From: Ovis canadensis
Lineage: Eukaryota > Chordata > Mammalia > Artiodactyla > Bovidae
Reading direction: 5' to 3'
DNA length: 64,000 nt
Assembly (NCBI RefSeq): GCF_042477335.2
Contig: NC_091249.1
Span: 52,436,001-52,500,000 of the forward strand
The first letter of the stretch is position 1. Each line of letters begins with the position of its first letter. This document shows, piece after piece, positions 58,501 to 64,000 of this stretch. The notes below the pieces were generated by a model, which was not told the origin of the DNA, did not search any database, and was given only the letters and a program-made list of their open reading frames with translations. The translations under genes and the position numbers were made by a program.

Positions 58501-58869
58501 CTGAGAAAACCAAAAAGTTCACTCAGGTTTTTCTGTAAGATGTTATGGAAAAGCTCAAATGAACTATTTGGCCAACCCAATATAACTCCCTTACATCTCT
58601 TCCATTGTTGTTCCTATTATATAATTTCATCACTATTTCAGAACACATTTTTAAAGATAAGAATTCCACCTGTAAACCCAACCACATACTTTTACTATAT
58701 CCACCAAAATCAACATAATTGTTTGAAGTTATTTTTGCCTGTAAGATGGTAAATGTTCTTCGCTCCAATTCCAATGTGCTTCTCAGGGGTGGTTAAAACA
58801 TCAACAAACAATTCTTGGATACCAACTGGGTGTCCTACAATTCAACTCTAACATTATCTATAATACCTA

Positions 58870-58982
58870 GTATGCATGCTCAGTCATATCCAACTCTTTG
58901 TGACCCCATGGGCTGTAGCCCAGGAGGCTCCTCTGTCCATGGAATTTCCCAGGCAGGAATACTGGAGTTGCCATTTCCTACT
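58870..58982 (-). mobile_element. Bov-A SINE fragment
   Basis: Reverse Bov-A body ('ctcagtcatatccaactctt' to 'ggagttgccatttcctact'), truncated. Confidence 0.88.
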
Positions 58983-59085
58983 AAAATCTAGAGATAGTAT
59001 CATATCCCACAGGTTATGGGCTCAGTTCTATAAGACTTCCCCCTGCCTCCTCAGACATCTGTCACAAGCCCAGGTTATCATCTGT

Positions 59086-59835
59086 CAGTTCAGTTCAGTC
59101 GCTCAGTCGTGTCCGACTCTTTGTGACCCCATAAATCGCAGCACACCAGGCCTCCCTGTCCATCACCAACTCCTGGAGTTCACTCAGATTCACATTCATC
59201 AAGTCAGTGATGCCATCCAGCCATCTCATCCTCTGTCGTGCCCTTCTCCTCCTGCCCCCAATCCCTCCGACCATCACAGTCTTTTCCAATGAGTCAATTA
59301 TTCACATAAGGTGGCCAAAGTACTGGAGTTTCAGCTTTAGCATCATTCCTTCCAAAGAAATCCCAGGGCTGATCTCCTTCATAATGGACTGGTTGGATCT
59401 CCTGGCAGTCCAAGGGACTCTCAAGAGTCTTCTCCAACACCACAGCTCAAAAGCATCAATTCTTCGGCGCTCAGCCTTCTTCACAGTCCAACTCTCACAT
59501 CCATACATGACTACTGGAAAAACCATAGCCTTGACTAGACGGACCTTAGTCGGCAAAGTAATGTCTCTGCTTTTGAATATGCTATCTAGGTTGGTCATAA
59601 GTTTTCTTCCAAGGAGTAAGCGTCTTTTAATTTCATGGCTGCAGTCACCATCTGCAGTGATTTTGGAGCCCCAAAAAATAAAGGCTGGCACTGTTTCCAC
59701 TGTTTCCCCATCTATTTTCCCATGAAGTGATGGGACCAGATGCCATGATCTTCGTTTTCTGAATGTTGAGCTTTAAGCCAACTTTTTCACTCTCCTCTTT
59801 CACTTTCATCAAGAGGCTTTTTAGTTCCTCTTCAC
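59086..59835 (-). mobile_element. BovB LINE 3' part, 8-bp target-site duplication
   Basis: Antisense BovB with a 132-codon open stretch on the minus strand (59700-59302) for the RT C-terminal region (LPTKVRLVKAMVFPVVMYGC, ESWTVKKAERRRIDAFELWC). Flanked by TCATCTGT at 59078-59085 and 59836-59843. 5'-truncated just before the ADD box. Confidence 0.92.
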
Positions 59836-60349
59836 TCATCTGTACTTCTGACCAATTGGCTATAAACCAAAGGTTCCCACGACCCCCGTCTTAGGTTTGA
59901 TTAATTTGCTATAGTGGCTCATAACTCACTTTTGCTTACTAGATCATCAGTTAAGTATAAGAGGATACACCTTGAGAAAAACCAGATGGAACAGATGTAC
60001 AGGGCAATGTATGGGGAAACGGCATGGAATTTCTATGCCCTCCCCAAGTGAATCACTCTCCCCAAATCTCCACATGTTCAGCAACTCAGAAGCTTTCTGA
60101 ATCTGTCCTTTTGGGGTTTTATGGAGGCTTTATTACATGGGCATGATTAATTAAATCATTGGCCACTGGCAACTAGTTCAACCTCCAGGCCCCCTCCCCT
60201 CCCTGGTGTGGTACAAAAGTTTCAACCCTTTCATCACATGACTGGTCCTGGAAACCAAATCCCATTCTAAGGTAGGGTCCAAGAGAAACATTATTAACAT
60301 AACAAAGACACCTTTGGGACTCTCATCACCTAGGATTGCCCACAGTTTT

Positions 60350-60545
60350 ACGAACTGCACCCAGGCGGCTCAGGGGTAAAGAATCCTCCTGCCAGTGCAG
60401 AAGACGCAGGCTTGATCCCTGGGTCGGCGAGATCCCCTGGAGTAGGAAAAAGTAACCCACTCTAGTATTCTTGCCTGGAAAATTCCATGGACAGAGGAGT
60501 ATTGTGGGCTGCAGTCCATGAAGTTTCGGATACACTGAGCACTCA
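60350..60545 (+). mobile_element. Bov-tA SINE
   Basis: Forward copy ('cggctcaggggtaaagaatc', 'cttgatccctgggtcggcga', then the Bov-A body). Confidence 0.9.
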
Positions 60546-60812
60546 TGCACCAAATATATATTTTTTATTATAAATCATAACATTGATATAAACCACTAAG
60601 GATCTTTATTTAAACTGCTGTGATTTAAAGGCAATTGAGATAATTCTCTATGTGACTAAACCAACAACATGATATACTATTAGGGTCATTTGTTTCATTT
60701 TGCTTTTAATATTTATGGAACACTTTTTCCAGTTTTATTTAATTCTGTCCTTATTCTCTTCATCTTTTTTGTTTTCCTTCTTTCACCTTACAGATAACCT
60801 TTTTTATTGATA

Positions 60813-61012
60813 CGTGTGTGCGTGCTAAGTAACTTCAGTCATGTCTGACTCTTTGCAACCCTATGAACTGTAGCTCACCAGGCTCCTCTGTCCATAGGAT
60901 TCTCCAGGTAAGAATACTGGAGTGGGCTGCCATGCCTTCCTCCAGGGGATCTTCCCAACCCAGGGATGGAATTTGTGTCTCCTACACTGGCAGCTGGGTT
61001 CTTTACTCATCT
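60813..61012 (-). mobile_element. Bov-tA SINE
   Basis: Reverse copy starting 'cgtgtgtgcgtgctaagtaa'. The tRNA head is partly degraded at the right end. Confidence 0.9.
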
Positions 61013-63860
61013 GCTTTTATCCTTTTTTGTTTGTTTTTCTTTTTTTTTTAAATATAAGCAAATACACACTTTTTCTTTTTTGGCATCTCCTTTTCTTTGC
61101 TATCTGCACTTTTCCTCACTTATTAATATTATCATCCCACAATGGAATTTATAGAGATCTCCCTTCATTCCTTTTTACAGTTGCAAAGAAGTTCTTGGTG
61201 AGAATGTACCCAGTTTATTCAACCAGATTTCTTTGATGGATAGTTGGATTAACTGGGTTAACATTACCCAAAGCCACATACAATCAAAATCACCTCTTCT
61301 GCCTAGAAGAGAGCCAGCCAAAGACCATAGGACTACTCCTTAGAGTGAGAAAGCTCTCTATGAACTGACATGCAAAGAGCTTCAATATATACCAAGTGAA
61401 AGGGGTAGAATAATGTATGTTGCATAATATAATTGGAGTGGACAGAAGAAAAAAAGAAATAAGTATTTATATTTCCATATAAGAGCTCTGCCAGCTGCTG
61501 CTGCTGCCTCCTCATCACACCTCACCTTCTATAGTATCCTACATGTGTTCATTTCCTCACGCACCTCTCATGGGCTCATTTTCGGCTTCTGTTCTTACCA
61601 CCACTCTCTTTAAGGCAACAATGACCTCCATGTGAAAGAAGCAAGATGTGCTCTTCAGTCCTCACCTAACTCACGTTTCAGCAGCAGCCGATAGTGACTC
61701 CTCCTTTTCACTGAGAAGTTCTTTGCCTAAGCTACAGTAGGTAGCTGCCGGAGTTCTCGGCCTGAGCTCGCCTCCACATTCTCCTCACGGTCCAGCAGCC
61801 TCAGTTTCCTTTGCACCTTTTCAGTCTCCTTTGTGCACTCCTTTTCTTCTACCTGATCTTTAATCCTTGGAGTTCCACAGGGCTGAGTCCTAGGCCCCCA
61901 ATTCTTTTCACCCTGTACCCTTTCCACAGGCCAGGCTCATCTACAGACATATTCCAGGCAAGACTTCTCTACTCTCCATACCTGATTATACAACATCCTA
62001 CTCAAAACAGCAATTAGATGTCTCAAAGACAGCTCAAATTCAACATGCCTAAAACTGAATTTATGACTATTCCCTCCCTCCAACCTGTATAACCTATAAA
62101 TGGCACGTGTTGTTTCTATAAATGGCACCAGTTCTGCATCAAAAACTTTAAAAGGCATCCTTCATACTTCTCCCTCAGTTAATCGATTACCAAGACTTAT
62201 TTCTTCTAACATCTAAATAAGTCTCAAATTCATTTAATTTTCCCCACCTCTACTGATACCATCCTTTATGAGCCTTGCCTTCAATGACACTAGACTCCTG
62301 AGTTTCCTTCTATAGTACACCTTATCTTTATCGTCCCTACAGGTTCATTTCTAACTAGCCATGAAATGCCAGTTTCCTCTAGATTGAGTCCTATCCTCTT
62401 TCCTGCTCTCACTGTACCCTGAATCCACTCTACAGGTTAACTTAAACTCAAGCTTTTAGTGACAGAATCTTCACATTTAATGCTCAGTGTATATTATGAG
62501 GGATGGAACTCTAAATCTACTAGACTATTTGACATCTTCACTTGAATAACTGGATCAACCAAAAGATGATTCAATTTAATTCATCTAAAACCATATTTAT
62601 ACTAACTCCCAAATCTGATCTCCTAGCACCACTATCTCAGTGAATGATATCACTGTCCATCCCAGAATAGGCCACAAACCAAGCAAAGCATCCTTGACAA
62701 CTCCATCTCTTCTCTCTTCCATATCTGATCCATCTCTAAGTCCTGCTGCTTTTATCTGCCAAATACCTCTGAAACTGGTTCCCTTTTTTCTAGCTCTGTC
62801 ACCACTACCTACCCAAGTCATTCATGCATTCACTAACTGGAAGCTGACTTTAACCAAGCACTACTTTAGGTACTGAGGAGATGGGAAAGAAATAAACAAG
62901 ACAATCCAGCATAAGGGAACTTACAATCCAGAGTAAGAGCAGATAATAAATAAATATGTACTATTTTACACTGAGGAGTACTCAGAGAAAATAAAGTATG
63001 GTGAAGGAAAAAAGAATGTGGAGGATAAAAGACCATGTTCAGATGAGCTGTTGACTAATTGATCAAGTGCCAACTGAGCAGAAACCTATATAGTACAAGG
63101 AAGTGAGTCATATGGACTCCTGTCTGCCAGGAAGAAAAATGGCCCAGGAGAGGAAAAAGCAAGTGCAGAGGCCCTGAGGTGCGAGCCTGTTTGGCCTGCC
63201 TGACAAACTACAAAGAGACCAGGGTGATGAGAGTTCTCCAACAAAGGGCAGAGAGGAAAGAGATGAAGGTGAAAGGGTAGCCAGAACCAGACCACAGAGG
63301 CCTCTGAGGGCCATGCTGGGGGCTTTATAGTGTGGTCTATGTGACAGAAGCCACAGGAGGCTTTGGGCATAAGAGTAAGATAACCTGATCTACATTTTAA
63401 ATAGACCATTCTAGCAGTTACAAAGAAAAAAGATGTTGGTGGCAGGAGGGGAGGGCAGGGGACAAGAACAAGACTAACTTAAACATATTAAACACACTTT
63501 CACCTTGTAAGGAATCCACTGTTTAAAACCACTGCATGCTCTTTCATTAGATTGCTGCTATATCCTCTACAGCAAGACCCCTACTCTCTGTGCAGATGCA
63601 GCCCCAACAGATCTCAGCAAGCTGAAGGCAGCCCACAAATGATTGCTCAGCTGACCATCTGGCCAGGTTCAATCTGCCCTGAATTCTTGCATAAATACAC
63701 AGAGGAAGAGAAAAAGACAAAGAAAAGCACTTTCTCATTGGAGGGAATTGTTTACCCAGATCATCACTGGGTTTTTAAATTTTTGAATTAAAGAATATTT
63801 TTACATTGGGTGTAAACCAAACTCATGAGATGTTCAAGTTGATTTAATCACATTATTCCT
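61013..63860. other. Intronic/upstream sequence with old repeats
   Basis: 61560-62830 reads as an ancient interspersed element whose family I cannot name; two related segments (about 62020-62165 and 62590-62830) share 'accactatctcagtgaatg'-type wording. 62820-63420 includes L2 3' wording ('cattcactaactggaagctg', 'cagataataaataaatatg'). No exon recognised. Confidence 0.45.
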
Positions 63861-63890
63861 GTGTGTATATATATATATATATATATACAC
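63861..63890. repeat. (GT)n(TA)n microsatellite
   Basis: gtgtgtatatatatatatat continuing to 63890. Confidence 0.95.
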
Positions 63891-63923
63891 CACTGCATGC
63901 TATAGCAACAATCTAATGAGATT

Positions 63924-64000
63924 GCTCCCTGAAAGGAAAGCTATGACAAATCTAGACAGTGTATTAAAAAAGAGATATCTTTCTCCAAAAGAGCCCATAT
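63924..64000 (+). mobile_element. BovB LINE fragment at the right edge
   Basis: The text 'ctccctgaaaggaaagctat' and 'gacaaatctagacagtgtat' matches the plus-strand BovB at 30085-30150. It continues past the window. Confidence 0.85.

Larger units (their letters stand above)
50268..64000 (-). other. ZNF354A: ZNF354A upstream intron (partial)
   Basis: At least 13.7 kb upstream of the finger exon. I searched by eye for KRAB-A (DVAVLFTRDEW, LYRDVMLENY) and KRAB-B codons on the minus strand and did not find them, so the KRAB exons probably lie right of the window. The content is repeats, listed separately, plus unassigned sequence at 52420-53580, 55990-57035 and 57660-58090. Confidence 0.6.

Noticed and set aside
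61727-61927. 66-codon minus-strand frame rich in Glu/Lys
   Set aside because: Low-complexity composition within an old repeat region. It lacks KRAB residues and a fitting splice context.
1-64000. CRISPR arrays, operons, riboswitches, bacterial promoters
   Set aside because: The window is plainly vertebrate nuclear DNA. The only regular repeats are microsatellites, zinc fingers and retroposons.

Overview
This window is nuclear DNA from a ruminant (Pecora). It carries ruminant-specific retroposons throughout: tRNA-derived Bov-tA/Bov-A SINEs, BovB (RTE-clade) LINE fragments with ACTGA-type tails, a CHR-type SINE and ruminant L1 3' ends. Genes are split into exons by GT-AG introns, and one CpG-island promoter is visible. 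I cannot tell cattle, sheep, goat and deer apart from this sequence alone.

Left part (1-21060, minus strand): CLK4, a dual-specificity LAMMER kinase that phosphorylates SR splicing factors. The non-coding first exon lies in a CpG island at about 20.57-20.7 kb. Ten coding exons, with phases that join exactly, run down to position 573 and encode the first 404 residues. About the last 77 codons lie beyond the left edge. The gene carries the 91-bp exon 4 whose skipping in CLK family genes gives a kinase-dead product.

Middle part (21060-48160): about 27 kb between genes, almost entirely layered repeats. It holds an inverted pair of L1 fragments with a BovB and a SINE nested inside; an old class I (gamma-type) endogenous retrovirus remnant with gag, protease and reverse-transcriptase traces; a processed pseudogene of MFF (mitochondrial fission factor) inserted in that retrovirus with a 13-bp target-site duplication; an older L1; L2 and DNA-transposon relics; and several BovB copies.

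Right part (48160-64000, minus strand): the terminal exon of ZNF354A (KRAB zinc-finger repressor), encoding 13 intact C2H2 fingers plus one degenerate finger, followed by a repeat-filled upstream intron. The KRAB exons were not found and probably lie beyond the right edge. The CLK4-ZNF354A order and shared strand match the human 5q35.3 arrangement.

I found no undescribed biological system. The points worth a second look are nested and rearranged retroelements, repeated deletions and truncations at one spot in BovB, the CLK4 splice-regulated exon, and the BovB direct repeats that bracket the ZNF354A exon.
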